Part shown: positions 30,243-39,049 of the stretch, piece by piece
Layout of the letters: every line of letters starts with the position of its first letter
Position numbering within the stretch: the first letter of the stretch is position 1
From: Zoogloea sp.
GTDB lineage: Bacteria > Pseudomonadota > Gammaproteobacteria > Burkholderiales > Rhodocyclaceae
Length of the DNA stretch: 39,419 nt
NCBI GenBank assembly: GCA_009026175.1
Contig: WBTZ01000034.1
Coordinates: forward strand, 1-39,419
Reading direction: 5' to 3'
Position numbers and translations under genes: made by a program
Notes under the pieces: model-generated
What the model was told of the DNA's origin: nothing
The model's database searches: none
Seen by the model: only the letters and a program-made list of their open reading frames with translations

Positions 30243-32426
30243 TCAATCCGCCGGGACGATCCGCCCCCGTCCGTCGAAACGGGCCAGCTTCAGCTGGCTG
30301 CGATCGAGTGCATCATGGCGCTCCGGGGTGAAGGCCGGGCGGTAGTCCTTCATGACACCCGAATAGCCAACCCCCGACTCCAGCGCATTGCGGATCGCCC
30401 CCCGGTCCGGCGAGCTGGCCCGGGTCACCGCCCGCGCCAGCAGCTGGACTGCATCGTAGGCGTGGGCGCTGCCCATCAGCGAGGGCACCGGCGCGCCGTT
30501 GCCCAAGCCATAGCGCTGTCGGTAATTGCCGAGGAAGGTGGCAAAGCTGCGGTTCCTCAGGGCATCCTCCTCCACCACCGACTGTACGAAGCGCAGGTCC
30601 ACCTTCTCGAGGCGGGCCTGGTTGGCCCCCCAGAAATCACCGCCGACCAGGGCCCAGTGGGCAAACACCGGAATCGGCCTGTCCTGCCGGGCCAAGGCCT
30701 TTACCACGACCCCGGCCTCGATGCCATTGCCGACAAAGACGATGGCCTGGCGGCCGGCCCGGACCAGCTCATCCACCGTCGCATCGATCCCCGCGTCGCC
30801 ATCCTGGAACCACACCAGTTCCACGTTGCCGGCCGGCAGGCGCTCGAGCAGCGGCCGCAGGGCCGCCTCGTTGCTGCGCCCCCAGGGCGACTGCTCGATG
30901 AGCACCGCCAGCCGTGAATGCCTGCGCAGGGCCCGCTCCAGCAGGAAGGGCGCCACCTGCGTATCGTTGATGGAGACCCGGAAGGTGTAGCTGGGCCGGT
31001 GATCGTGCAGCGTGATGCCCTGGGCCGCGGCCCAGGGCACCAGGTAGGGCATCTTCAGGCGGTGGATGTCATCGAGCTCCTCCGTCACCACCGTGCTGTG
31101 CATCCCGCCCATCACGGCCAGCACCGAGGGGATGGAAGCAAAGAGCTCAAGGTTGCGCCGCCCCGCCATGGGATTGGCCGCATGGTCGCGGGCCAGCAGG
31201 CGCAGCGGCGCCCCCAGCAGCCCCCCCTTGCGGTTGATGTCGTCGATCGCCATCTGGGCGCCCCGGTAGATCGCCCCACCGGCCTGGGCGCCCCGCGCCG
31301 ACAGATCGGCGTCGAGGGCCAGCACCCAGGGCTGGCGGCCCTTCGCCTCGCCGCTCCGGGCGGCCTGGGCAAAGCGCAGCTCCTCGGTCTTGGCGAGGAG
31401 GTCGTAGCCCACTTCGAACCCGAACTTGTCGGCGATCGGCGCCATGACCTGGGCGAAATGGCGCCGCTCGTCCGCCGAGAGGGTGTGGACCTCGACGCCT
31501 GCGGCCCGGATCCGGGCGATGAAATCGGCCTCCCGCCGGGCAGTCTCCTGGCGCTCCCAGAGGGTCAGCTCGCGGGCCGTCTGGCGGATGATCTCGCGCA
31601 TCTCCGGCGACAGGGTCTCGTACACCTTGCGGCTCGCCGAAAAGACATAGGCAAGGTAGGCGTGGTTGGACAGGGTCAGATGCTTCTGGACCTCGTGGAA
31701 GCGCATGCCCACGATGGCCACCAGGGGGTTCTCCTCACCGTCCACCGCGCCGTCCTTGAGGGCCTGGTAGGTGGCATGAAAGTCGATGGGGATGGGCGTG
31801 GCGCCCAGGGAGGCAAACTGGTCGGCGATCAGCGGGCTCTTCATCGTCCGGATGCGCAGCCGGGCGAAGTCTTCCGGGCGGCGGATCGGCGTATTGGCGG
31901 TGAATTGCTTGAAGCCGTTCTCCCAGAAGGTCAGGCCCACCAGGTCGATGCGGCCGAGCTTGGAGAGGAGCAGCTCGCCCGGCTCGCCGTCCAGCATGGC
32001 ATACAGCTCGTCTCGCCCGGAAAAGTAGAAAGGCAGGTCCGCGTACTGCATGGCCGGAACGGCCGAACTGAGCTTGGCCGTCGGCGTCAGGACCAGGTCC
32101 AGGCTGCCGTTGCGCGCCATCTCCAGCATCTGGTCGTCGCTGCCCAGCTGCTGGTCGGGATGCACCGTGATCCTCAGGCGGCCGTTGCTGCGCTCGGCGA
32201 CCCGCTCGGCAAAGAGCTCCGCCGCTGCATGCAGGGCACTGCCGGCAGCAATGTTGAGCCCCAGCCGCAACTGTCGCGCCTCCGCCACCGGCGCCGCTGC
32301 ACGCTCGACGGGCGTGCCTCCCCCCTGCGGGCCCGTGCCGCCACCGGCCAGCCACCACAGGCATGCGGTCACGAGGGCGCCGACAACGCCCAGCACGATG
32401 ACCGATCTCGCTGACACCCTGCTCAT
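30243..32426 (-). CDS. exported fusion of a TRAP (DctP) and an ABC-type (LivJ-like) solute-binding domain
   Basis: A 727-residue exported protein. An N-terminal hydrophobic segment (about 8-30) ends in a possible lipobox (VTAC), so it is either lipid- or helix-anchored. Residues about 50-380 are a DctP domain: GSALHAAAELFAERVAERSNG, LTFWENGFKQFT, and the ligand-binding Arg region LRIRTMKSPLIADQFASLGA followed by PIPIDFHATYQALKDGAVDG. Residues about 390-720 are a type I periplasmic binding domain of the branched-chain amino-acid class: GAIYRGAQMAIDDINRKGG, VMGGMHSTVVTE, FRVSINDTQVAPFLLE, and SAHAYDAVQLLARAV. No transport permease gene of either class is nearby. I start at ATG 32426 (GGAG about ten bases upstream). 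The next gene is a hybrid kinase, so a sensory role is more likely than transport. Confidence 0.9.
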   Translation of the reverse strand: MSRVSARSVIVLGVVGALVTACLWWLAGGGTGPQGGGTPVERAAAPVAEARQLRLGLNIAAGSALHAAAELFAERVAERSNGRLRITVHPDQQLGSDDQMLEMARNGSLDLVLTPTAKLSSAVPAMQYADLPFYFSGRDELYAMLDGEPGELLLSKLGRIDLVGLTFWENGFKQFTANTPIRRPEDFARLRIRTMKSPLIADQFASLGATPIPIDFHATYQALKDGAVDGEENPLVAIVGMRFHEVQKHLTLSNHAYLAYVFSASRKVYETLSPEMREIIRQTARELTLWERQETARREADFIARIRAAGVEVHTLSADERRHFAQVMAPIADKFGFEVGYDLLAKTEELRFAQAARSGEAKGRQPWVLALDADLSARGAQAGGAIYRGAQMAIDDINRKGGLLGAPLRLLARDHAANPMAGRRNLELFASIPSVLAVMGGMHSTVVTEELDDIHRLKMPYLVPWAAAQGITLHDHRPSYTFRVSINDTQVAPFLLERALRRHSRLAVLIEQSPWGRSNEAALRPLLERLPAGNVELVWFQDGDAGIDATVDELVRAGRQAIVFVGNGIEAGVVVKALARQDRPIPVFAHWALVGGDFWGANQARLEKVDLRFVQSVVEEDALRNRSFATFLGNYRQRYGLGNGAPVPSLMGSAHAYDAVQLLARAVTRASSPDRGAIRNALESGVGYSGVMKDYRPAFTPERHDALDRSQLKLARFDGRGRIVPAD

Positions 32427-32484
32427 TTCAGCGTTCTCCGCCTTTCCTGCAAGAGTGCGCAATAACCATATCAGCGTGGATGTT

Positions 32485-32500
32485 ATTCGATGTTACGAAT
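32485..32500. promoter_or_regulatory. inverted repeat in a divergent promoter region
   Basis: ATTCG-ATGTTA-CGAAT is a perfect inverted repeat within the AT-richest part of the 244-base gap (32427-32670) between the leftward binding-protein/kinase operon and the rightward cytochrome gene. Its position 59 bases before the leftward start suggests an operator. No regulator family can be assigned. Confidence 0.35.
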
Positions 32501-32670
32501 TTTAACCTAGATGCCCATCGCCGATCGCCTGTATCCACCTACATCCATGCATGACAGATACAACAAGCGGATAGCCCCCCACCCCCCGGCAATCCGCCGC
32601 GGGACGCACTCACCCTGCCCTTGCCGCGCGACGGCATGTAGGATGCGCGGCACGCTCCCGGATCGACCCC

Positions 32671-34865
32671 ATGCCCGCCTGCCGCCTCCTCGCCGTCTTC
32701 CTCATCGCGCTGTTCGTGAACGCCGTGTCCGCCGGCCCGGCCCCCGCCGCGGAAGGCGGCCTGGTGGATGAAGCCGGCTGCGGGGAATGCCATGCCGCCC
32801 AGCAGCGCAGCCACGCCGGCTCCCAGCACGCCCGCGCCATGCAGAGCGCCACCGCGGCCACCGTGAAGGGCGTGTTCGATGGCAGCAGCTTCCGCCAGGA
32901 CGGCCAGCTCACCCGTTTCTTCCGGCGCGGCGGCCGCTTCTTTGTCAATACCGACGGACCGGATGGCCGCCGGCAGGATTTCGAGGTTCGCCACACCTTC
33001 GGCCTGGAGCCCCTCCAGCAGTATCTCGTCGCCCTGCCGGGCGGGCGCCTGCAGGCCCTCACCACGGCCTGGGACGTCAAGGGCAAGCGCTGGTACAGCC
33101 TGCACCCGGACGAGCGCATCGACTACCGGGACGTGCTGCACTGGAGCCGCCCGCCCCAGAACTGGAACGCCATGTGCGCCACCTGCCACACCACCGGCCT
33201 GCGCAAGAATTACGACTCCGCCAATGACCGCTACACCACCACCTACGCAGCCCAGGGCGTGAGCTGCCAGGCCTGCCACGGCCCGGCCGGCGACCATCTG
33301 ACCTGGGCCCGTGGCCGCGGCGCCGGGGTGGTGCCGCCGCAAAAGGGCTTCGCCGCCGACCTGCGGGCCGGCAACGGGCAGGTCCAGGCCGAGGCCTGCG
33401 GCTACTGCCATGTGCTGCGCGCCACGCTGACCCCCGCCTACCCGGTCGGCCAGCCCTTGCTCGACCACACCCTGCCTGTCGGACTGCCCGCCGGGCGCTA
33501 CTTCAACGACGGCCAGCAGCGGGACGAGGTCTTCAACCTCGGCTCCTGGCAACAGAGCCGCATGCACGCCAGGGGGCTGACATGCACCGACTGCCATGAT
33601 GCCCACTCGGGCAAGACCCGGGCGCCCGGCAACGCCTTGTGCACGGGCTGCCACAACCCTGCCGGCCCCGCCGCGGGCTCCCACGTGGACACCCGTGGGC
33701 TGCAGCACAAGGACTACGACAGCCCCGCCCACCACCACCACAGCGCACCGGTGAGCTGTGTCGAGTGCCACGCCCCCAAGCGCACCTACATGGGCGTCGA
33801 TCCTCGCCTCGATCACGCTTTCCGCATCCCGCGGCCGGACCTTTCGGCAGAGACCGCCTCCCCCAATGCCTGCAACCTCTGCCATGCGGACAAGGACCCC
33901 GCCTGGGCCGCCAGCGCCGTGGCGGGCTGGTACGGAGAAGGCCGCCGCGCCGAATACCACTACGGCCAGGCCTTCGCCGCCGCCCGCAACATGCGGCCCG
34001 GCGCCGCTGCCGGGCTGCTGCGGATCGCCGGCGACCCCGCGCAGCCCGCCATCGTCAGGGCCGAAGCCCTGGAAGAGCTGGCCGCCTATCCCGGTCCCGC
34101 CGCGGCCCGCCTGGCCCTGGCCGCCCTGGCCGAAGCGGACGGCAGGCTGCGCATCGCCGCGACCCATGCGGTGACAGCCCTCGCCCCCCGGGAGGCCTTG
34201 CGCGACCTGCAGCCACTCCTCCGGGACCCCCTGCGCGCCGGGAAGCCTGGCTGGCCGCCCGCCGGGAAGCCGAGGCCGCCGCCCGGGAGAACGCCGACTT
34301 CCCGCAATCCTGGGTGGGCCTGGCCCCGCTGCTGGAGGCCAGCGGCGACACCCGCGGCGCCGAGCAGGCCCTGCGCCAGGCCCTCCGGCTCGACCCGACC
34401 TACCTGGCCGGCATCGTCAACCTGGCCGACCTGCTGCGCCGCCAGGGGCGGGAAAGCGACGCCGAAGCCCTGCTCCGCGACGGTCTCAAGCGCCTCCCGC
34501 GGGAGGCCGCCGTGCACGAGGCCCTGGCCCTGGCCCTGATCCGCCAGCAGCGCAAGGCCGACGCCCTGGCCTTGCTGGCCCGGGCCAGCACCCTGCCTTC
34601 GGCCAGTGGCCGCACGGCCTACCTGCATGCCGCGCTGCTGGCCGACGCGGGGCGCCGGGACGAAGCCATCCGGGTCCTGTCAGGGGCCACCCGTGAGCGC
34701 GGCGAGCGGGACCTGCTGCTGGCCCTCGCCAGCTACCAGCGCCAGGCCGGCGACACCGCGGCGGCCGAGGCAAGCCTGCGCCGCCTGGCCGGGATCAACC
34801 CGGACGATCCGGCCCTGGCCGGGCGACGCCCGCCCTCCCCACCTCAGGAGGCGCCCCGGCCATGA
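32671..34865 (+). pseudogene. octaheme c-type cytochrome with HEAT/TPR tail, interrupted by one frameshift
   Basis: The product starts with a signal peptide (about 1-27, cut near SAGPAPAAE). Eight CXXCH haem sites follow between residues 37 and 405: CGECH, CATCH, CQACH, CGYCH, CTDCH, CTGCH, CVECH, CNLCH. A HEAT-like helical stretch (about 440-520) leads into TPR repeats (AEQALRQALRLDP, DAEALLRDGLKRLP). The frame breaks near 34238-34241 (CGCGCCGGGAAG): haems and HEAT are in one frame, the TPRs in the frame one base short. One extra C in this C/G run restores a continuous protein of about 731 residues. The downstream frame ends at 34865 in an ATGA overlap with the next gene, the expected native end. 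The break may be a sequencing error or a recent mutation. It is probably a periplasmic electron-transfer protein; the substrate is unknown. Confidence 0.85.
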
Positions 34866-36034
34866 CCCTGCGCGAACGCTTTCTCGACCTCCAGGACTGC
34901 CTGCAGACCCACCAGGACCTGTGGCAGGCCTCCCCCTTCTACCTGCGCCGGCCAGCCTGGTGCGTGCAGTGGCCGGGCCTGGCCGAAGCGGCCCTGGAGC
35001 TGGACGACACCACGCTGGCCACCCTCGCCGACAACCCGGAAGCCCTGTATGCCTGGCTGGCCCTGCATTTCCCGGACGCCGAGCGGCTTGCCGCCCTGTG
35101 CCAGCTGCCCGCTCTGCCCGCCCGCCAGCTGGCGCCCACCAGCCCGCATTTCGACTGGGAGATCCCGCTGCGCAAGCGCCTGCAGATCGAGGCCTTCGCC
35201 AGCCATGCCCCCGCCTCGCCAGCGCCGCTGCTGGAATGGTGTGCCGGCAAGGGTCACCTGGGCCGGCGCGTGGCTGTCAGCGATCAGCAGCCTGTAAGTT
35301 CATTGGAGATCGATGCCGCGCTCTGCGAGGACGCCCTGCGCCTGGCCCGGCGGGCCCGCATCGAGCAGACGGTGGTGTGCGCTGACGCCCTGGCGGCGGG
35401 CTCCCGCCCCCTGCTCAAGGGACGTAGCGTGCTGGCCCTGCACGCCTGCGGCGAGCTGCACCGGACCCTGGTGCGCAACGCGGCCGAGGACGAAGCCCAC
35501 GCCTACCGCCTCGCCCCCTGCTGTTATTACCGCGGGGCCCAGGACGGCTACCGCCCCCTCAACCGGGATGCGGACCTGCCGTTGGACGGCAACACCCTGC
35601 GCCTGGCCGTCACCGAAACCGTCACCGCGCCGCAGCGCATCCGCGAGCGGCATGCCCGCGACCAGGCCTGGAAGCTCGGCTTCGTCGCCCTGCGCAACGC
35701 CATCCTCGGCGAGGCCATCCGCCCCTTCAAGCCGGTGCCCGGCAGCTGGCTGTCAGGCGATTTCGCAGATTACTGCCGCCGCCTGGCCGAGCGCGAAGGC
35801 CTGGCGCTGGACGGGGGGCTCGACGCCGCCCGCTGGCTCGCCGTCGGCGAACAACGGCGTGGCGAAGTCCGCCGCCTGGAACTGGTCCGCCACGCCTTCC
35901 GCCGCCCACTGGAAATCTGGCTCGCCCTGGACGTGGCGCTGGGCCTGGAAGAAGCCGGCTTCCAGGCCCGCCTCGGGACCTTTTGCGAACGCAGCCTGAC
36001 GCCCCGCAACCTGATGGTGGTGGCGGAGCGCTAG
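34862..36034 (+). CDS. SAM-dependent methyltransferase, methyltransferase-32 type
   Basis: A 390-residue cytoplasmic protein. The SAM-binding motif I reads LLEWCAGKGHLGRR (about 124-137), followed by an acidic strand end in SSLEID. Two features are typical of the Methyltransf_32 family (related to eukaryotic METTL25/RRNAD1-like proteins): LALHACGELHRTLVRNA (about 195-210) and the Cys-rich APCCYYRG (about 218-225). The family is poorly characterised; substrates are unknown for the bacterial members. The ATG overlaps the end of the cytochrome gene (ATGA), which suggests co-expression, although a direct functional link between an exported cytochrome and a cytosolic methyltransferase is not obvious. 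A strong hairpin follows the stop codon. Confidence 0.85.
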   Translation: MTLRERFLDLQDCLQTHQDLWQASPFYLRRPAWCVQWPGLAEAALELDDTTLATLADNPEALYAWLALHFPDAERLAALCQLPALPARQLAPTSPHFDWEIPLRKRLQIEAFASHAPASPAPLLEWCAGKGHLGRRVAVSDQQPVSSLEIDAALCEDALRLARRARIEQTVVCADALAAGSRPLLKGRSVLALHACGELHRTLVRNAAEDEAHAYRLAPCCYYRGAQDGYRPLNRDADLPLDGNTLRLAVTETVTAPQRIRERHARDQAWKLGFVALRNAILGEAIRPFKPVPGSWLSGDFADYCRRLAEREGLALDGGLDAARWLAVGEQRRGEVRRLELVRHAFRRPLEIWLALDVALGLEEAGFQARLGTFCERSLTPRNLMVVAER

Positions 36035-36035
36035 A

Positions 36036-36063
36036 TGCAGGGGCGGCTGAAGCCGCCCCTGCA
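36036..36063. terminator. perfect GC-rich palindrome, terminator and REP-like copy
   Basis: TGCAGGGGCGGCT (36036-36048) pairs perfectly with AGCCGCCCCTGCA (36051-36063). It fills the 34-base gap between two convergent genes, so it probably terminates transcription from both sides. The same palindrome occurs in degraded form at 5890-5912 and 5931-5954, which points to a dispersed repeat used as a terminator. Confidence 0.75.
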
Positions 36064-36068
36064 GAACC

Positions 36069-37400
36069 TTACAACCCCACCTCTTCCCGGCTGCGGGTGC
36101 AGGTGTCGATGATGGAATAGATCAAGGCCTTGATCGGGTCGATCAGGTCGGGGATGTGGCTGACGCCCATGCCGCCCAGGCCGTCGGTGAACTCCTCCGG
36201 CATGTCCTTGTCGCCGATCCACGGGTAGCCGACGCGCACCAGGGGCAGGCCGAGCTTGCAGATCGCGGCGGCGTCGGTCTGGCCGGACAGCTTGGGGGCG
36301 CCCGGGTAGGGCTGACCACCGTGGGTCTCGCTCCAGGCCCGTTCGGCGCTGCGGATGATCCAGTTCGAGGGATCGGTGCGGGAGCCCGGCACGGCGGCGA
36401 TCATCTCCCATTCCGCGTCGATCTCCGGGTAGCGGTCGATGATGTCACGCATCACGGCGCCAAACTCCGCCTCCACCGAAGCAGTGCTCTGCTGCGGGTT
36501 GGTCCGCATGTCCAGGTAGATCTCCGTGGCGGCCGAGGGGAAGGCCGGACGCTCCGGCCAGCCAGACCGCACGGCGGCGATCCAGCCTTCCGGGGCGATC
36601 TGGTCGGAGGTGTGGCGACGGGTGTATTCCGGCAGCCAGGCCTCCAGCTCGAGGATCAACCGGGCGGCCGGCACGATGGAGCTGCGGAAGCCTGGCGTGC
36701 CACGGGGAATGCCGGAATAGCCCAGCGAGCCCTTCACTGTGACCTTGAACCAGCACATGCCGGGGTGCTCGTAATAGACCTCGTTCCACGGCTTGAGGAT
36801 GATCCCGAAGTCGGCGGTGACGCCGTTCATCATCATGTGGCTGACGCCGCTGGACAGCCCGTAGTGGCTGCGCTCGGGCACCACCACCGGCATGCCGCCA
36901 CCGGCAAAGGCCAGCACCAGGTCACCCTTGAGGGGAATGCCGGCGTCGCGCACCGCGTGCACGGCCTCGGTGAGGGCGGCCACCATGCCCTTCGGGTTGG
37001 AGGCGCCGAGGCCGATCACGGTCTCACCACGCGCCTGGGCCTTGGGCAGCATGTCGTCGCGCAGCTCGGGGCCGACCCAGGGGATGTCGTGCTCGGGGAT
37101 GGCCTCGATGTGGGTGTCGATGGGCGCGTAGAGCATCAGGGCCGGGCCGCTGCCGTCTCCGGCCAGCCGGCCGTAGGCATTGCCGGTGATCGGATTGACC
37201 GGCTGGTAAGTCGCCTTAAGCCCCATGCCGCGCATGTAGTCGGCCATGAACTCGCTGGCCGGGCGCTCAGCGCCGGTGGGGCTGTGGATGTCCACCAGCT
37301 GCATGTTGAGCTGCTGCAGGCGGGACGCGTCGATGCGGGCACAGGCGGCCTCGTACCAGGCCTTCTGGCGGGCATCGAATTCCTTGTGGGGGGTAGCCAT
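36069..37400 (-). CDS. M20-fold (peptidase/deacylase-like) protein lacking canonical metal ligands
   Basis: A 443-residue protein with the full M20 layout, including the inserted dimerisation domain (about 215-330). The expected zinc ligands are mostly absent: the HxD motif reads PID (P93-I94-D95 in YAPIDTHIEA), the bridging Asp is Asn (N135 in LGASNPKG), the Glu-Glu pair is replaced by Gly residues (AFAGGGMPV, 165-172), the next Glu is Lys (K203 in ILKPW), and the C-terminal His is not found after SGQTDAAAICKLGLP. Other fold-defining positions are well kept. It could be a catalytically altered or structural homologue. The start has AAAGGA upstream. The amidase gene lies 26 bases upstream in the same direction, so the two probably act on one nitrogen-containing compound. 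An active metal site elsewhere in the protein cannot be excluded. Confidence 0.85.
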   Translation of the reverse strand: MATPHKEFDARQKAWYEAACARIDASRLQQLNMQLVDIHSPTGAERPASEFMADYMRGMGLKATYQPVNPITGNAYGRLAGDGSGPALMLYAPIDTHIEAIPEHDIPWVGPELRDDMLPKAQARGETVIGLGASNPKGMVAALTEAVHAVRDAGIPLKGDLVLAFAGGGMPVVVPERSHYGLSSGVSHMMMNGVTADFGIILKPWNEVYYEHPGMCWFKVTVKGSLGYSGIPRGTPGFRSSIVPAARLILELEAWLPEYTRRHTSDQIAPEGWIAAVRSGWPERPAFPSAATEIYLDMRTNPQQSTASVEAEFGAVMRDIIDRYPEIDAEWEMIAAVPGSRTDPSNWIIRSAERAWSETHGGQPYPGAPKLSGQTDAAAICKLGLPLVRVGYPWIGDKDMPEEFTDGLGGMGVSHIPDLIDPIKALIYSIIDTCTRSREEVGL

Positions 37401-37426
37401 TCTTCTATCCTTTCGGGGTCGGGCGT

Positions 37427-38728
37427 TCAGATAACCGGAGTCCATTCGGCCGACTGCTCGGCCATCCACCAGGCGGTGCCGATCAGCCGGTCATCGTCTG
37501 CGTGGGCGCCGATGGCCTGCACGCCGAGGGGCAGGCCCTGGGCGCCGCGGCCCACCGGGTAGCTGATGCAGGGCACGTGCAGGAAGGTCCAGATGCGGCT
37601 GAACAGGGGGTCGCCAGTGGCGGCCAGCCCCTTGGGCGCCTCGCCGATGGCCGCCGGCGCGATCAAGGCATCCACCTCGCGCAGGATGTCGGCCAGTTCG
37701 GCGCGGCAGCGCGCGGCCAGGGCCTGGGCTTCGGCCACTGCGGCATCGGAACAGGCGCGGCCCTTCTCCAGCAAGGCGCGCAGCTCCGGGCTCAACAGTG
37801 CGGGCTGCTCACGCCATTCGCGCTCCAGGTGACGGGCGCCCTCAGCCATGAAGATCAGGGTCTGGGCTTCGATCAGGGCGGTGAAGGACGCTGGCAACTC
37901 GATGTCCACCAGGCTCGCGCCGGCCTTGCCGAGGCGATCCACGGTGCGCAGGAAGGCCTCCTGCATGTCGGCGTCGGCCTTGTCCCACATCGGCGTGCGG
38001 CACACCCCGATACGCGGCGCAGCCCCCGCCGGCTCGGAGGGCGCCCGGACCGGCTGGCTGCGCGACATCACCTGGCGGGACAGGGACAAGTCCTCGAAAT
38101 GGCGCACGAATACGCCCAGGGTGTCGAGGGACGGGGCCAGGGCATGCAGGCCGCCATAGTTGAAATCGTCGAAGGTCGGCTTGTAGCCGATGATCCCATT
38201 GAAGCTTGCCGGGCGGATGATGGAGCCGGCCGTCTGGGTGCCGAGGCTCAAGGCCACGTGGTAGTCGGCCACCGCCGCCGCCGAACCACTGGAGGAGCCG
38301 CCCGGCGTATGGGCCAGGTTATGCGGGTTGGCGGTCTTGCCCGGGTGGTAGGTGGCGAACTCGGCAGTCACCGTCTTGCCCAGGATCACCGCGCCGGCGG
38401 CCCGCAACTGGGCCACAGACGGCGCGTCCTTGCCCGGCCGGTGCCCGGCGTAGATCGGCGACCCGTAGGCGGTGGGCATGTCGGCGGTGTCGATGATGTC
38501 CTTCAAACCCACTGCCACACCATGCAGCGGACCAACGGGCGGGCGGGCATCCGCGGCGCGCGCCTGGGCCAGGGCGGCCGACGGATCGATATGGATCCAG
38601 GCCCCCACGGAGGCCTCCCGCTCGGCAATGCGGGCAAGCAGGGCCTCGGTATAGGCGACCGAGCTGAGCGCTCCCTTGGCAATGCGCCGTGCTGCTTCCG
38701 ACGCGCTGATGCTGACCAGATTGTCCAT
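37427..38728 (-). CDS. amidase-signature (AS) family amidase
   Basis: A 433-residue amide hydrolase of the amidase-signature family with a complete Ser-Ser-Lys triad: K76 in VGLKDIIDT, the cis-Ser in PGGSSSGSAAAVA (near 146-148), and the nucleophilic Ser in TQTAGSIIRPASFNG (near 169). Length and motif spacing are normal; there is no signal peptide. The ATG at 38728 is the first ATG, but an in-frame TTG at 38734 is better spaced from AGGAGAG and could be the true start. The missing Gln/Glu-tRNA context and the pairing with an M20-like gene point to catabolism of an amide. The divergent acetaldehyde dehydrogenase gene suggests that the carbon skeleton enters a meta-cleavage-type lower pathway; the substrate is not known. 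Confidence 0.9.
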   Translation of the reverse strand: MDNLVSISASEAARRIAKGALSSVAYTEALLARIAEREASVGAWIHIDPSAALAQARAADARPPVGPLHGVAVGLKDIIDTADMPTAYGSPIYAGHRPGKDAPSVAQLRAAGAVILGKTVTAEFATYHPGKTANPHNLAHTPGGSSSGSAAAVADYHVALSLGTQTAGSIIRPASFNGIIGYKPTFDDFNYGGLHALAPSLDTLGVFVRHFEDLSLSRQVMSRSQPVRAPSEPAGAAPRIGVCRTPMWDKADADMQEAFLRTVDRLGKAGASLVDIELPASFTALIEAQTLIFMAEGARHLEREWREQPALLSPELRALLEKGRACSDAAVAEAQALAARCRAELADILREVDALIAPAAIGEAPKGLAATGDPLFSRIWTFLHVPCISYPVGRGAQGLPLGVQAIGAHADDDRLIGTAWWMAEQSAEWTPVI

Positions 38729-39049
38729 CTGCAATCACTCTCCTGTTACGGGTTGGGTGTGGCTCCGGGCCCCACCGGGAAGGGGTCTGTCCGGCCAGGA
38801 AAGCGGCGCGTCCACCTGGTTTCAAGCAGGCACTTCCGCCAGCCCGGCCACGAGTCGAAGCTCGTTTGGCGATGCTTGGCGATTGAAGTTTCCTTCTCGT
38901 TTGATTTAAAGTCAATTTACTTTTAGACTAAATTCAACGTAAAACAAAATTCAAGATTGCAGCCGCGCGGCGGAACCGGGGGATCCTCTCCTGGTCCCCT
39001 CCCTCCCCGCTCCGCCGCGCGTCCTGCATCCCACAACCCAGAGAGAGCC
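38729..39049. other. divergent control region between the amidase and acetaldehyde dehydrogenase genes
   Basis: These 321 bases hold no credible gene. Bases 38881-38955 are markedly AT-rich compared with everything around them, as expected for a divergent promoter region; the candidate promoter and operator are listed separately. The leftward ribosome site AGGAGAG and a rightward GAGAGAG before the ATG at 39050 are visible at the two ends. Confidence 0.6.
38901..38929 (+). promoter_or_regulatory. candidate sigma-70 promoter with overlapping inverted repeat
   Basis: TTGATT (38901-38906) and TAGACT (38924-38929) are separated by exactly 17 bases, each matching the -35 and -10 consensus at four of six positions. 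The inverted repeat AGTC-N12-GACT (38910-38929) covers the spacer and the -10 box, where a repressor could act. The predicted transcript would run into the dehydrogenase gene with a leader of about 114 bases. Confidence 0.45.

Noticed and set aside
36069-37400. Annotation as an ordinary zinc aminoacylase or ArgE/DapE
   Set aside because: The canonical metal ligands are missing, so a standard catalytic assignment is not supported.
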